The notes: generated by a model not told the origin, from the sequence alone. 64,000 nt of DNA from JAMDCX01 sp049977145 (GCA_049977145.1 JBMFGW010000002.1:14812-78811); one strand, 5' to 3'; positions 17,891 to 26,995 are shown, counted from the first letter of the stretch. Translations and numbers: made by a program.

Positions 17891-18808
17891 TCAGCCGCGC
17901 AGGTTGGTGCTGTCATGGGCTCCGAGATTACGGTAGATTTCCAGCGTCACTTCGGAGTTGTTCAAGGTATAAAAATGAATACCCCGCACCTGATGATCCA
18001 ACAACCCGCGGCATTGCTCGGTGGCCCATAGCACACCCACACGGCGTACCGCGTCCGCATCGCCGTTGCAGCGATTGATGGAACGCATAAGCTTGGCAGG
18101 GTAATGTGATCCTAGCGCTGTTTCCGCTATGCGCTGCATGGAATTCAAACTGGCAATAGGCATGATGCCGGCCAAGATCGGAATGCGAATACCGGCGATT
18201 TCGCAGCGTTCCCGAAAATCAAAAAAATCATGATTGTCAAAAAATAATTGCGTAACCATATAATCCGCGCCGGCATCGACCTTGGCCTTGAGATAATCCA
18301 TTTCCCGCAGCCGGTTGAGGGTCGCGGGATGACCTTCAGGAAAACCCGCCACGCCAATACCAAATCCACGCTGATCGCGGTGTGCGCCACCGTCATTAAA
18401 TTCTTTGATAAAGCTTACCAGATCCGCGGCATGATGAAAATCATCCTTGGCGCGGTCATAACCCGCTGAATCCTGCGGCACATCGCCGCCCAAAGCCAGG
18501 ATATTGCTTACTCCGGCGGCGGCATAACGGCTGAGAATGACGGTGATGTCCGACCGGGTGTGGCGCACGCACGTCAGATGCGGCACGGGGTCCAGGGACG
18601 TTTCTTCTTTAATGCGCAGAACCAAAGCGTGGGTACGGTCGCGTGTGGAGCCACCGGCACCATAGGTGACGGATACAAAAGAGGGCTTAAGGGATTCCAG
18701 CCGCCGGATATGTTCAAAGAGCGCCGTGGCGCCGGCCTCACTTTTCGGCGGAAAGAATTCAAACGAGAACGTCATTTTGTCATGGGCCAAAATATCAGCA
18801 ATGTGCAT
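17891..18808 (-). CDS. metF: 5,10-methylenetetrahydrofolate reductase
   Basis: 305 residues, the normal bacterial MetF length. It reduces methylene-THF to methyl-THF for methionine synthesis, with bound FAD. Family segments: TFSFEFFPPKSEAGATALFE near the start, FVSVTYGAGGSTRDRT, PHLTCVRHT, ILALGGDVPQD and GADYMVTQLFFDN. A longer frame opens at 18907, but the ATG at 18808 has AAAGGA nine bases upstream and lies about 24 bases after a good predicted transcription start. The catalytic Glu (in SFEFFPP) is intact. It is divergent from the ASCH-domain gene. Relevant to the unusual FolD at 53791. Confidence 0.95.
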   Translation of the reverse strand: MHIADILAHDKMTFSFEFFPPKSEAGATALFEHIRRLESLKPSFVSVTYGAGGSTRDRTHALVLRIKEETSLDPVPHLTCVRHTRSDITVILSRYAAAGVSNILALGGDVPQDSAGYDRAKDDFHHAADLVSFIKEFNDGGAHRDQRGFGIGVAGFPEGHPATLNRLREMDYLKAKVDAGADYMVTQLFFDNHDFFDFRERCEIAGIRIPILAGIMPIASLNSMQRIAETALGSHYPAKLMRSINRCNGDADAVRRVGVLWATEQCRGLLDHQVRGIHFYTLNNSEVTLEIYRNLGAHDSTNLRG

Positions 18809-18838
18809 GCGTATTGATCCTTTCATCCGGATAGACGA

Positions 18839-18867
18839 ATAATAGCGTGGCGCCTGCGTGCCTGCAA
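18839..18867 (-). promoter_or_regulatory. sigma70-type promoter of metF
   Basis: Minus-strand TTGCAG (18867-18862), 17-base spacer, TATTAT (18844-18839). Predicted transcription start near 18832, giving a 24-base leader with AAAGGA before the ATG at 18808. It leaves no room for a SAM riboswitch. Confidence 0.5.
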
Positions 18868-18947
18868 CCACTATAGCCACGATCCATTCACAACCTCGGC
18901 CATACATCCTCTACTCGACGACGACCGACCATAGTATAGTACGCTTT

Positions 18948-19523
18948 ATGCTTTTATTAAAAAAACATCTTGTTGCACTGGTCCGGGCGGGGAAGAAACG
19001 TCAGACCATTCGTTATTGGACGCGGCCCATTGTGTTTCCAGGGCAGATAAGCTTTACCCCCGGATTAGGCAAAATGAAGATTTTGCGGGTGGAAGAACTG
19101 CCGGGTTATCAAGCGCTGACACTTGACGATGCGTTAGCCGATGGATTCACGTCCTTGGCTGAACTGCTGGCGGAACTACAGCGTAACTATCCGCAAGTAC
19201 CGCCGGGCAAGCGGCTTTATCGCGTGGTGTTCCAATGGCCGGTGGCCCTGTCCGAGATCAAGGCACCGGCTGTGGTTCCGGCGGAAGGCGCGGCGGTGCG
19301 GATGGTTGACCAAGCCACGGAAAACAAGAAGGTTACAGAAAAATCCGCAGTACCAGCACTCAGCCCCAAATGCGATAGCGCTGTGGCGTTAAGCGGAAAC
19401 GAATCCACCGCCAAGGCCGACAGCCATGACCAGGTGGAAACATCCCCGGCTGGCGGTATGCCCCGATGGCAGAAGGAGCAATTACGGGACTGGGTCATGG
19501 CGCAAAGTCCCAACCGCGGCTAA
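18948..19523 (+). CDS. ASCH-domain protein
   Basis: 191 residues. Residues 1 to about 100 resemble an ASCH domain, a PUA-like beta-barrel that may bind RNA: LLKKHLVALVRAGKKRQTIR, PGQISFTPGLGKM, DDALADGFTSLAELLAELQ, YRVVFQWP. The rest is a Pro/Ala/Lys-rich tail without clear folds, ending RWQKEQLRDWVM. I start at the ATG at 18948, where the domain begins; the longer frame overlaps the metF promoter. There is no ribosome-binding site, and TATAGT lies seven bases upstream, so the mRNA may be leaderless. Function unknown; the domain family is linked to RNA metabolism. Confidence 0.72.
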   Translation: MLLLKKHLVALVRAGKKRQTIRYWTRPIVFPGQISFTPGLGKMKILRVEELPGYQALTLDDALADGFTSLAELLAELQRNYPQVPPGKRLYRVVFQWPVALSEIKAPAVVPAEGAAVRMVDQATENKKVTEKSAVPALSPKCDSAVALSGNESTAKADSHDQVETSPAGGMPRWQKEQLRDWVMAQSPNRG

Positions 19524-19608
19524 CCTGAAACGGTACGGTACCGTCCCCACGATAACTGGCGACAGCGCTGAACGATCACCCAACAATATGGCCATCTCCC
19601 CAGTACGA

Positions 19609-21216
19609 TTACGGTGCCGATACTGTTTTTAGCTGGGCATTGATCCGCTTGATTCTCGCCACAATGGCGGCTCTCTGCGCTTTGAGTGCGGCCAGATGTC
19701 CAGCACTGACAAACCCTTGGTCATTGGTGATATGAAAATCCACATTCACCAGCGCCACATTTTCCTTAGCCCACGATACTTGCAAAATTGCCGCCAGATA
19801 ACGCCGCTGGGCGGCAGCCACCGGGCCACTTTTCATGGCGGCGGCGTACGCCAGCCCGGCATACCCCAAGGCATTCTGTGCTTCGGCCAACGCGTACTGG
19901 GCGTTGACATCGCGAATCCAGATTTTGCGCGGATCGTTGGGGTTAAGGCGGCGTTTCTTTTTACCCCAAAATTGCAAATTCTGCGCATTGGAATCCAGCC
20001 GGGCCTGGCAACGCGCGGAAAGCTCTTCCGATTGCAGCCGCCTTAACACCTCGGGCGCCGTGGGTTTGGATGCTTTCTTGAGAATATGCAACTTATCAAA
20101 GGCAACCGTGGCCAACCAGAGCTGATGATCACGTGCCGCCACCTGCCGTAAATGTGACAAAAATAATTTGGCCTGATTTGCCACTTGCGTTTTAGACAAG
20201 TTATTGGCCGGGCGAAAACGCGCATGGGCCACATCCCACGCCACCCACGCCACCTGCAGCCGGGCATAACCGTATTGCAATTGCGCCACGCAGCGTTCCA
20301 CGCGCCAATTGCTCCAGGGTAGATGCCGATGCGCAACTAAATTCCATAATTGCCGCCGCGCAAAATCAATGGCTTTGGCCACGGGCATTTGTTTGGCAAG
20401 GTAAGGTAGAAAACGCGGGTTGTGCCAATATTTTGCCGCCGCCCGCAGATATTGCGTCTCAGAAACCCGCCGGAATATCAGCTGCACCGGAACCTTGCCA
20501 TTGCTGTTGAATACTTTCATGGCCAGGACGGCGGAATTCCGGTGGTAACGGATGTTGGGATAAATCCAATTATCAAAACAGAGCGGAAAATCCAGCAGCG
20601 CCTGCGAAGCGTGCAAAATACCGCGAAACTGCATGGCCGCCTGCGGATCATCCGCCAGAATGTCCGCGGGATCGACATACTGCCCCGCCCGCGGATATAG
20701 TCCCGGATTCGCCGTGTGATATGGATCTATAGTGCCCAGATACAGCCAGCCGAACGGCCCGATGGAAACATGCCAGGCGCGGAATTCGATCAATTCATCC
20801 AACAGAAAAGTTTGCGGCTTACCGTGCACATTAAAATGCGCCAGAATCAAGACCGGTTGCCCGCGAATGGCACCAAACTCTCTTAGATCGGGCGACCACC
20901 GGGTAGCGGAATGATAGCCGATGGCGGTAAACGCCTGCTTGAGAATATGGCGTGTGGTCTGAATGCTTAACACGGTTTCATGGAGAAAATTACTGGGGCG
21001 ACCGCATAATGCCACATCCAGCCAGTCCGTGAGGTGCTCATTCCAAAAAGCGGACGGAATGGTGAATTCATGCTGGTGTTTATAAAGGACCGGTACAGCC
21101 AACTGAATCAGGTCCTTAGACGCGGGGGCCGACGGTTTGGCGCGGACCAAATCCGCCCGCCCCGCAAATGCCGCCAGCAGAACTGTGCCCACAAGTAGCC
21201 GTTGATATAGTGCCAT
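19609..21216 (-). CDS. Secreted protein with a YdjY-like domain
   Basis: 535 residues from the chosen start. An N-terminal signal peptide (QRLLVGTVLLAAFAGRADLVRA) implies export. Residues about 60-230 resemble the planctomycete YdjY domain: LCGRPSNFLHETVLSIQTT, LKQAFTAIGYHSA, FLLDELIEFR, GWLYLGTIDP and RGILHASQALLDFP. The rest is Ala/Gln/Arg-rich helix with a basic patch (WGKKKRRLNPND) and no family I recognise. The ATG at 21216 sits directly ahead of the signal peptide; the track-length start at 21258 would add 14 residues. It diverges from the debranching enzyme gene. Function unknown. Confidence 0.6.
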   Translation of the reverse strand: MALYQRLLVGTVLLAAFAGRADLVRAKPSAPASKDLIQLAVPVLYKHQHEFTIPSAFWNEHLTDWLDVALCGRPSNFLHETVLSIQTTRHILKQAFTAIGYHSATRWSPDLREFGAIRGQPVLILAHFNVHGKPQTFLLDELIEFRAWHVSIGPFGWLYLGTIDPYHTANPGLYPRAGQYVDPADILADDPQAAMQFRGILHASQALLDFPLCFDNWIYPNIRYHRNSAVLAMKVFNSNGKVPVQLIFRRVSETQYLRAAAKYWHNPRFLPYLAKQMPVAKAIDFARRQLWNLVAHRHLPWSNWRVERCVAQLQYGYARLQVAWVAWDVAHARFRPANNLSKTQVANQAKLFLSHLRQVAARDHQLWLATVAFDKLHILKKASKPTAPEVLRRLQSEELSARCQARLDSNAQNLQFWGKKKRRLNPNDPRKIWIRDVNAQYALAEAQNALGYAGLAYAAAMKSGPVAAAQRRYLAAILQVSWAKENVALVNVDFHITNDQGFVSAGHLAALKAQRAAIVARIKRINAQLKTVSAP

Positions 21217-21388
21217 GTCGATTTTCCATTTATTCACCGAGGCTATAGTTTCAGCCATAACTCATTTTAATTATAACGTCGCCGGGCAAAGCCAGGCGCG
21301 GATCGAACCGTCGTTTGGTGTCGCATTTGCATCCTGGAGCGCAAATGCGTACAACAGTGCAGGAAGATGTTTTCTGGAAGTCTAAGCT

Positions 21389-23473
21389 ATGGACGCGATT
21401 CATTTTGCGCAAAAGATTTGTACCAATCTTGATGAATCCATCGGATTGGAATGGCTGTGCACCAACGGTCTGGGCGGCTTTGCTTCCGGTACGGTGTCGG
21501 GTGTCAATACGCGCAAATACCATGGGTATCTGACCGTGGCGGTGCGCCCGCCGGTGGAACGGTATGTGCTCTTGGCGCACCTGGAAGACCGGCTGTGGAT
21601 TGGCGATCACAGTTATCCGCTGGCCGCCAATGAGTTTCCCGATGTCATTGATCCGGCGGGCTATGCGAACATTGTTGATTTCTCCTATCAATATGGGCCG
21701 GTATGGCACTATCGCTGTGGCGATGCCGTGCTTGAAAAATCCATCACCCTGGTACATGGGCAGGATACGGTAAGTATTCGCTACACACTGTTGCAACCCT
21801 CGGCCACGGGTCTGCCATTACGGCTGCATGTGCAACCGATGCTCGCGGGGCGGTATTTTCATGCCACGACGACGGCGGTCAATCGTCCACAATGGCAGAT
21901 GGCGGAACGGACCGGCGTGCGCGATCCGTTGCTGCTGTCCGCGCCGCAATGTCCCGTCAAATTATTTATCAGCCATAACGCCGATCATTTCAGCAACGGC
22001 CCCTGCTGGTGGTACAATTTTGTATTGCGTGCGGAATCAGCGCGTGGCTATCCCGATCGGGATGATCTCTGGACTCCAGGTTCTCTGGAATTTGAGATTA
22101 AGGAGGGTGTCCCCGTGGGGCTGATTGGTTCCACGCGGCCAGTCGCCATTACCGAGCAGACCGCTATTATTACCGCCGAAAAGAGCCGCCGGGACACGTT
22201 GACGATCCCCATTGAGGATACCGCGGGCGCGGCCGTGCTGGCCCGCCGCTTAGTCGCGGCGGCGGATCAATTTGTGGTCAGCCGCAGCGGCGAAAAAAGA
22301 ACTGTGGGAAAGATGTCTATCATAGCAGGGTATCCCTGGTTTGAAGATTGGGGCCGCGATACGTTTATCAGTCTGGCGGGATTATCGTTGGTCACAGGGT
22401 GTTTTGATGTGGCCCGCGGCATTCTGGTGACATTTGCGGATCATATCCGGGATGGTCTTGTTCCCAATCGTTTTTCCGACGCCTCCGACCATCCGGATTA
22501 CAATACCGTCGATGCTTCGCTGTGGTTTATTCATGCGGCCTATCAATACTGGCGCTATTCCGGGGATCACGCGCTGCTGCGCGATTACCTTTATGCGCCG
22601 CTGAATCACATTATTGATTGCTATCGTGCGGGCACACGTTATGGCATCCGTATGGATTCTGATGGCCTGATCCGGGCCGGGGAGCCGGGCATACAGCTTA
22701 CCTGGATGGATGCTAAAGTCGGCAATGACGTCATAACGCCACGCCATGGTAAACCGGTGGAAATCAACGCCTTGTGGTTTAATGCGTTGAAAATCATGGA
22801 GACCGTGGCGCGTTGGGCGGTACATTCCCAGCGTGCTGATGAATTGGCCGCTTTGGCGGTAAAAGTTCAAGCCGCATTTTGTGCCCGGTTCTGGAATCCC
22901 GACACGGGCTGCCTGTTTGATGTGGTAGCGGATGATGGCTACGGCGATGCGGCCATTCGGCCCAATCAGGTCATCAGTCTGGGATTGCCCTTTGGTATGT
23001 TGGACGAGGATAAAGCGAAGAGCATCATCCAAGTGGTGCATGATCGTTTATGGACCCCCATGGGACTGCGCACACTGGCCCCGGGCAGTCCGGGTTATCA
23101 GGGCCGCTACCAGGGAGATCAAGTGGCACGCGACCATGCCTATCATCAGGGAACGGTGTGGCCGTGGTTAATGGGACCGTTTGTCAGCGGATATGTTAAA
23201 ACCATGGGCAATACACCGCAGAGCCGCGCGGATGCGTGGGAATTTCTTGCGCCGTTTGCCGCGCATATGACGCAGGCGGGGTTGGGCAGTATCAGTGAAA
23301 TTGCCGATGGAGATTCACCCCACACACCTCGTGGTTGCTTTGCGCAAGCCTGGTCCGTAGCGGAAGTTCTGCGCGCCCTGTGGGAGGATGTGCTGCAGAA
23401 AGCACCGCCGTGGCCGCATGAAGCCGCAGAGGAGGCAATAAAAGCTGGCCAACCACTGGCGGAACATCGGTGA
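21389..23473 (+). CDS. Glycogen-debranching-type amylo-alpha-1,6-glucosidase
   Basis: 694 residues, the length of archaeal/bacterial-type debranching enzymes (GH133-like). The N-terminal beta-domain has the signature EWLCTNGLGGFASGTVSGVN and RKYHGYLTVAV. The catalytic (alpha/alpha)6 barrel has GYPWFEDWGRDTFISLAGLS (near residue 315), LVPNRFSD, NTVDASLWFIHA, QLTWMDAKVGNDVITPR, EINALWFNALK and YHQGTVWPWLMGPF. It should hydrolyse alpha-1,6 branches of glycogen in the cytoplasm; there is no signal peptide. The other alpha-glucan gene in the window, a GH57 enzyme, is 12 kb away. Monocistronic. Confidence 0.93.
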   Translation: MDAIHFAQKICTNLDESIGLEWLCTNGLGGFASGTVSGVNTRKYHGYLTVAVRPPVERYVLLAHLEDRLWIGDHSYPLAANEFPDVIDPAGYANIVDFSYQYGPVWHYRCGDAVLEKSITLVHGQDTVSIRYTLLQPSATGLPLRLHVQPMLAGRYFHATTTAVNRPQWQMAERTGVRDPLLLSAPQCPVKLFISHNADHFSNGPCWWYNFVLRAESARGYPDRDDLWTPGSLEFEIKEGVPVGLIGSTRPVAITEQTAIITAEKSRRDTLTIPIEDTAGAAVLARRLVAAADQFVVSRSGEKRTVGKMSIIAGYPWFEDWGRDTFISLAGLSLVTGCFDVARGILVTFADHIRDGLVPNRFSDASDHPDYNTVDASLWFIHAAYQYWRYSGDHALLRDYLYAPLNHIIDCYRAGTRYGIRMDSDGLIRAGEPGIQLTWMDAKVGNDVITPRHGKPVEINALWFNALKIMETVARWAVHSQRADELAALAVKVQAAFCARFWNPDTGCLFDVVADDGYGDAAIRPNQVISLGLPFGMLDEDKAKSIIQVVHDRLWTPMGLRTLAPGSPGYQGRYQGDQVARDHAYHQGTVWPWLMGPFVSGYVKTMGNTPQSRADAWEFLAPFAAHMTQAGLGSISEIADGDSPHTPRGCFAQAWSVAEVLRALWEDVLQKAPPWPHEAAEEAIKAGQPLAEHR

Positions 23474-23582
23474 GAGCTTTCCGGCGCGCCCGCCGCGCCA
23501 TGCGGTGCTGGGAAAATGACGGTTTTTTGCGCACCGGCATCGCACTATCACAACATCGTCAGAAGCGACGTTTTGAATTATC

Positions 23583-23613
23583 TATCTCCGGATGATTGTA
23601 TCTCCGGATGATT
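23583..23613. repeat. Tandem direct repeat, two copies of a 15-bp unit
   Basis: TATCTCCGGATGATT occurs at 23583-23597 and 23599-23613, separated by one base. The unit contains the palindrome TCCGGA. It lies about 110 bases past the debranching enzyme stop. Confidence 0.7.
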
Positions 23614-23657
23614 TGGACTAACCGGCTATCATGCCTTATCATAATGATGTCAATGGA

Positions 23658-23688
23658 ATATCATCGTGTACGGATTGCGCGATGATAT
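23658..23688 (+). ncRNA. Strong RNA hairpin candidate in the intergenic region
   Basis: ATATCATCG (23658-23666) and CGATGATAT (23680-23688) are exact reverse complements. Counting two G-U pairs, the stem extends to 13 pairs around the loop CGGAT (23671-23675). No U-tract follows, so it is not a classical terminator. It could cap the 3' end of the upstream mRNA, be part of a small RNA, or bind a protein as DNA. Confidence 0.3.
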
Positions 23689-23832
23689 GGATGGGCACCG
23701 CAAATAAGAACTTCATCGTCGGTTCGTCAGGCGGTGCGCAATGTGATCACAGCTCTCCAATGCGGAGTGCGAAAATCGACTTGCGATTGAGCGATTCGTA
23801 CGTTTGATGTGTATGTTCCGGAGTTGTTTTCA

Positions 23833-24480
23833 ATGCAGATAATCTCGCAACCCGCGGCGTGGGAACGGCGCCGACCATTGGTGCTGGCATTTTTATGCTT
23901 CGTCTTTGCCTCCTGGTTTGCATGGGATGGCTGGTACGGCTGGCCGGATCATGATGATACCGTCGTCAAGCAAATGCTGGTCTCGCATCGTGTGACCGGG
24001 CGGGATAAATTGATCGCTCGCGCCTGGCCCGGATGGCGGCACGCGACCAATGCGCAGCGGCTGAAATTTGATCATCTGACCCATGTCAACAACATTCCGG
24101 GCTGGCATACGGTAACGGATATTCACAATCAACGGTGGATTGTGTTAGGGTTGGGTTTGGTGGCGGCAGCGGGACTGGTCTGGTTTCTACGGGTCAGATC
24201 CAAACGGATCATGGCCGATGACCAAGGTTTGTGGCTGTCGAATGGACGGATGGTGCCGTATAACGCCATCAAAATGATTGATAATCGGCGTTGGCCTCAG
24301 GCCGGGCTGGTAACCTTGGAGTATGTCAATACCCCAGGGCAGGTTCAGCACGCAGTTCTGGATGCCGTCATTTATGAAAATATTCCGCCGTTGCTCAATG
24401 AAGTAATCACCCGGGCGACTGCGGCGGAAGTGATCAATCCGCCGTCGCCGACGGCCACGGCTGGGAGCAGTCAAAGTTAG
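23833..24480 (+). CDS. Membrane protein of unknown function (two helices)
   Basis: 215 residues. A basic start (PAAWERRRP) precedes one membrane helix (LVLAFLCFVFASWFAWDGWY, about 20-39). A soluble loop of about 75 residues follows, then a second helix (WIVLGLGLVAAAGLVWFLRV, near 120) and a C-terminal domain of about 85 residues (DDQGLWLSNGRMVPYNAIKM), reminiscent of bacterial PH-like membrane proteins. The tail is Thr/Pro/Ser-rich. I take the ATG at 23833 because CGGAG lies about nine bases before it; a GTG at 23809 would add eight residues. I do not recognise the family. Confidence 0.65.
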   Translation: MQIISQPAAWERRRPLVLAFLCFVFASWFAWDGWYGWPDHDDTVVKQMLVSHRVTGRDKLIARAWPGWRHATNAQRLKFDHLTHVNNIPGWHTVTDIHNQRWIVLGLGLVAAAGLVWFLRVRSKRIMADDQGLWLSNGRMVPYNAIKMIDNRRWPQAGLVTLEYVNTPGQVQHAVLDAVIYENIPPLLNEVITRATAAEVINPPSPTATAGSSQS

Positions 24481-24857
24481 AACCGGGGCGGACCTTTGCG
24501 AACCGCTAAAAACACTGATTGTGCCTATTCCTACCTCCCGCGTGGTATTGAAACCGACCGTTATCGTGTTGGTCGGGCACCAGATGAACGCGTCATCTTG
24601 CCATAGCAATATAAAAATTTAGTGTGACCATATTCTGGGGCAGGGGCCGACATTTCCGCTACCCACATGCGGACCAGGGCCGCGCGGCAAAAAACAATAT
24701 CGTGGTACCTTGCCACAAACATTGGTGGCGGGGATGAAAGATTGTAGAAAAATATGGCCGCTCCCTGTTAAATCGCACGCGTGTCTAAATGGTGCGTATT
24801 ATGCGATTGAATGAAAATGTGGTATTTTTATAGAGTCTTTTATTCTGGAGATTGTAC
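24481..24857. other. Intergenic region upstream of the moxR operon (377 bp)
   Basis: No gene seen on either strand. The last 50 bases hold a good promoter candidate for moxR (24807-24834). The middle has a small dyad around GTGGTACCTTGCCAC, which I judge too weak to name. Nothing else is supported. Confidence 0.45.
24807..24834 (+). promoter_or_regulatory. sigma70-type promoter of the moxR operon
   Basis: TTGAAT (24807-24812), 16-base spacer, TATAGA (24829-24834). Transcription would start near 24841, with TGGAG as ribosome site and the GTG start at 24858. It is the only convincing promoter ahead of the five-gene operon. Confidence 0.45.
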
Positions 24858-25937
24858 GTGAGCGCAGAAACGGGTTCGACTGAAAGTATGGAATTATCGC
24901 CGCAGGAACTTCAAAGCGTGGAGAAACTCCAGGATGGCTTCAAAAAAATCCGCCGGGAATTGGCCAAAACTGTGGTCGGACAGGATCAGGTCATTGAGGA
25001 ATTGCTGATTGCTTTATTTTGCCGCGGGCACTGTCTGCTCGTGGGAGTTCCGGGACTGGCCAAGACCTTGCTGGTATCCACATTATCCCAAACATTGAAT
25101 CTCAGTTTCAACCGCGTGCAGTTCACCCCCGATCTGATGCCCTCGGACATCACGGGCACGGAAGTTATTGAAGAAGATAAATCCACCGGACAACGGTCTT
25201 GGCGTTATGTCAAAGGGCCGATATTTGCCAATGCCGTTCTGGCCGATGAAATTAACCGCACCCCGCCGAAAACCCAGGCGGCCTTGCTGGAAGCCATGCA
25301 GGAACATCAGGTGACCGCCGGCGGCGTGCAACGACGCCTGCCGGAACCATTTTTTGTCATGGCCACGCAAAATCCCATCGAACAGGAAGGCACGTATCCG
25401 CTGCCGGAGGCACAATTGGATCGTTTCATGTTCCATGTGCTGGTAAGTTATCCTTCCGAGCAGGAGGAATTTGATATTGTGCGTCTCACCACCACGGGGC
25501 GCCGGGTGGCGGTAGAACAGGTGCTCACCGCCGAGGAGGTGCTGCAATTGCAGGAACTGGTGCGCAAAGTGCCAGTACCGGATCATGTGGTGCGCTACGC
25601 CTTGCGTTTAACGCGGCAGACGCGCGTGTCGCAGCCCGACGCGCCCAAGTGTGTGAAGGATTATGTGGCGTGGGGAGCCGGACCACGCGCGTCACAATAT
25701 CTGGTTTTGGCGGGCAAGGCGCGTGCGCTGTTGCAGGGACGGTATCACGTCAGTACCGAGGATATCCGGGCGGTGGCGTATCCGACACTGCGGCACCGCG
25801 TGTTGACGAACTTTAACGCGGAGGCTGAAGGCATTCATTCCGACGACATTATCCGCATGCTTATTGAACAAACGGATCGTGATGATCAAAACGCGAAAGT
25901 AACCGCTGGGATGCCGAAAGTATTACAGGGAGCGTAA
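24858..25937 (+). CDS. moxR: MoxR-family AAA+ ATPase
   Basis: 359 residues. Walker A of the MoxR kind (GVPGLAKTLLVSTL, near residue 65), Walker B with DEINRTPPKTQAALLEAMQE, sensor 1 ATQNPIEQEGTYPLPEAQLD, then FMFHVLVSYP and sensor 2. MoxR proteins act as chaperone-like ATPases, usually with von Willebrand factor A partners encoded next to them, as here. GTG at 24858 is preferred because TGGAG stands seven bases upstream; a TTG six bases earlier is too close to that site. It is the first gene of the operon running to 35222. Confidence 0.95.
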   Translation: MSAETGSTESMELSPQELQSVEKLQDGFKKIRRELAKTVVGQDQVIEELLIALFCRGHCLLVGVPGLAKTLLVSTLSQTLNLSFNRVQFTPDLMPSDITGTEVIEEDKSTGQRSWRYVKGPIFANAVLADEINRTPPKTQAALLEAMQEHQVTAGGVQRRLPEPFFVMATQNPIEQEGTYPLPEAQLDRFMFHVLVSYPSEQEEFDIVRLTTTGRRVAVEQVLTAEEVLQLQELVRKVPVPDHVVRYALRLTRQTRVSQPDAPKCVKDYVAWGAGPRASQYLVLAGKARALLQGRYHVSTEDIRAVAYPTLRHRVLTNFNAEAEGIHSDDIIRMLIEQTDRDDQNAKVTAGMPKVLQGA

Positions 25938-25996
25938 GGGCGGCATGGCGACATCCATGGTACGTTGATTGGCGGGGTTTAGGGGCGTGTGCAACG

Positions 25997-26923
25997 GTGG
26001 CGTTGGAAGTTGAGCAAAAAACGGATTATAAAAAGTATCTCGATCCGCGCGCGCTCGCCAAGATCGCGGCGTTGGATGTGCGCGCCCGGCTGATTGTGGA
26101 GGGATTCATCACCGGCATGCACCGCTCACCGTATAAAGGCTTTTCCATTGAATTCGCCCAGCACCGGCCCTACAGCAGCGGCGATGATATTAAGTATATG
26201 GATTGGAAAGTTTTTGGCCGCACGGATCGGCATTACATCAAACAATATGAAGAGGAAACCAATTTACAGGTCATGCTGGTGGTGGATGCGTCAAATTCGA
26301 TGAATTATGCGGGGCAATCCAACCCGCAATGGCGCAAATTTGATCATGCCATAAGCATTGCCGCGAGCATGGCGTATGTCGCCATTCATCAGCAGGACGG
26401 CGCGGGTCTGGCGGTGTTTGATGAAAAAATCCGCCGCATTGTGCGTCCCAGTAACAGCCCGCGACACTGGCGCACCATCATTGAAGAACTCTCCAGTTCT
26501 CCCGGTGGCCCCAAAACCGGTACCGGATCGGTGTTGGAGGAAATTGCCGAGGAAATTCGCCACCGTAGTCTGTTTATTATCATTGGCGATATGTTTGATG
26601 ACGCCACGGGTATCATCAAAGGCATCCGGCATCTGCGGTACCGTCGACATGATGTCATCATGATGCAGGTGCTGGATCATGATGAATTGGAATTTCCGTT
26701 TCGTAATACCACCATGTTTAAAGGCATGGAAGAGGCTGCCGAGGTGGTCGTGGAACCACAGGCCTTGCGGGAGGCCTATCTGGAGGAATTTCAGAAACAT
26801 ACTGAAACACTGCGGACGGAATGCCATAAATTGCAGGTAGATTTTCTGCAGGTGGACACCAGTGTACCACTGGATGTGTCGCTGCCAGGATTTTTAGCCA
26901 ATCGGGCGGGGCGGATTCATTAG
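25997..26923 (+). CDS. DUF58 protein (vWA-like MoxR partner)
   Basis: 308 residues, soluble. The DUF58 signature is present (RSPYKGFSIEFAQHRPYSSG, DDIKYMDWKVFGRTDRHYIK), then a von Willebrand factor A-like domain whose metal-site motif DASNSM (residues about 97-102) is intact. Family members pair with MoxR ATPases and are thought to act on protein assembly or maturation at the membrane. GTG start at 25997, with AGGGG eleven bases upstream. It lies 59 bases after moxR. Confidence 0.93.
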   Translation: MALEVEQKTDYKKYLDPRALAKIAALDVRARLIVEGFITGMHRSPYKGFSIEFAQHRPYSSGDDIKYMDWKVFGRTDRHYIKQYEEETNLQVMLVVDASNSMNYAGQSNPQWRKFDHAISIAASMAYVAIHQQDGAGLAVFDEKIRRIVRPSNSPRHWRTIIEELSSSPGGPKTGTGSVLEEIAEEIRHRSLFIIIGDMFDDATGIIKGIRHLRYRRHDVIMMQVLDHDELEFPFRNTTMFKGMEEAAEVVVEPQALREAYLEEFQKHTETLRTECHKLQVDFLQVDTSVPLDVSLPGFLANRAGRIH

Positions 26924-26932
26924 ACGTGAAAG

Positions 26933-26967
26933 GTTAGAAGCTGAAAGTTAGAAGTTAGAAGTTAGAA
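26933..26967. repeat. GTTAGAA heptamer repeats between operon genes
   Basis: GTTAGAA occurs at 26933-26939 and as three perfect tandem copies at 26947-26967, with a diverged segment (GCTGAAA) in between. The array lies in the 72-base gap between the DUF58 gene and the BatA-like gene, about 30 bases ahead of the latter. Confidence 0.65.
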
Positions 26968-26995
26968 TTGGGATATTAGAACCTCGTTCGGAGTT

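Larger units (their letters stand above)
23474..23832. other. Intergenic region with tandem repeat and strong hairpin (359 bp)
   Basis: No gene seen. It contains a 16-base-period tandem repeat (23583-23613) and a long imperfect hairpin (23658-23688). No tRNA, terminator with U-tract or clear promoter was found. Confidence 0.5.
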
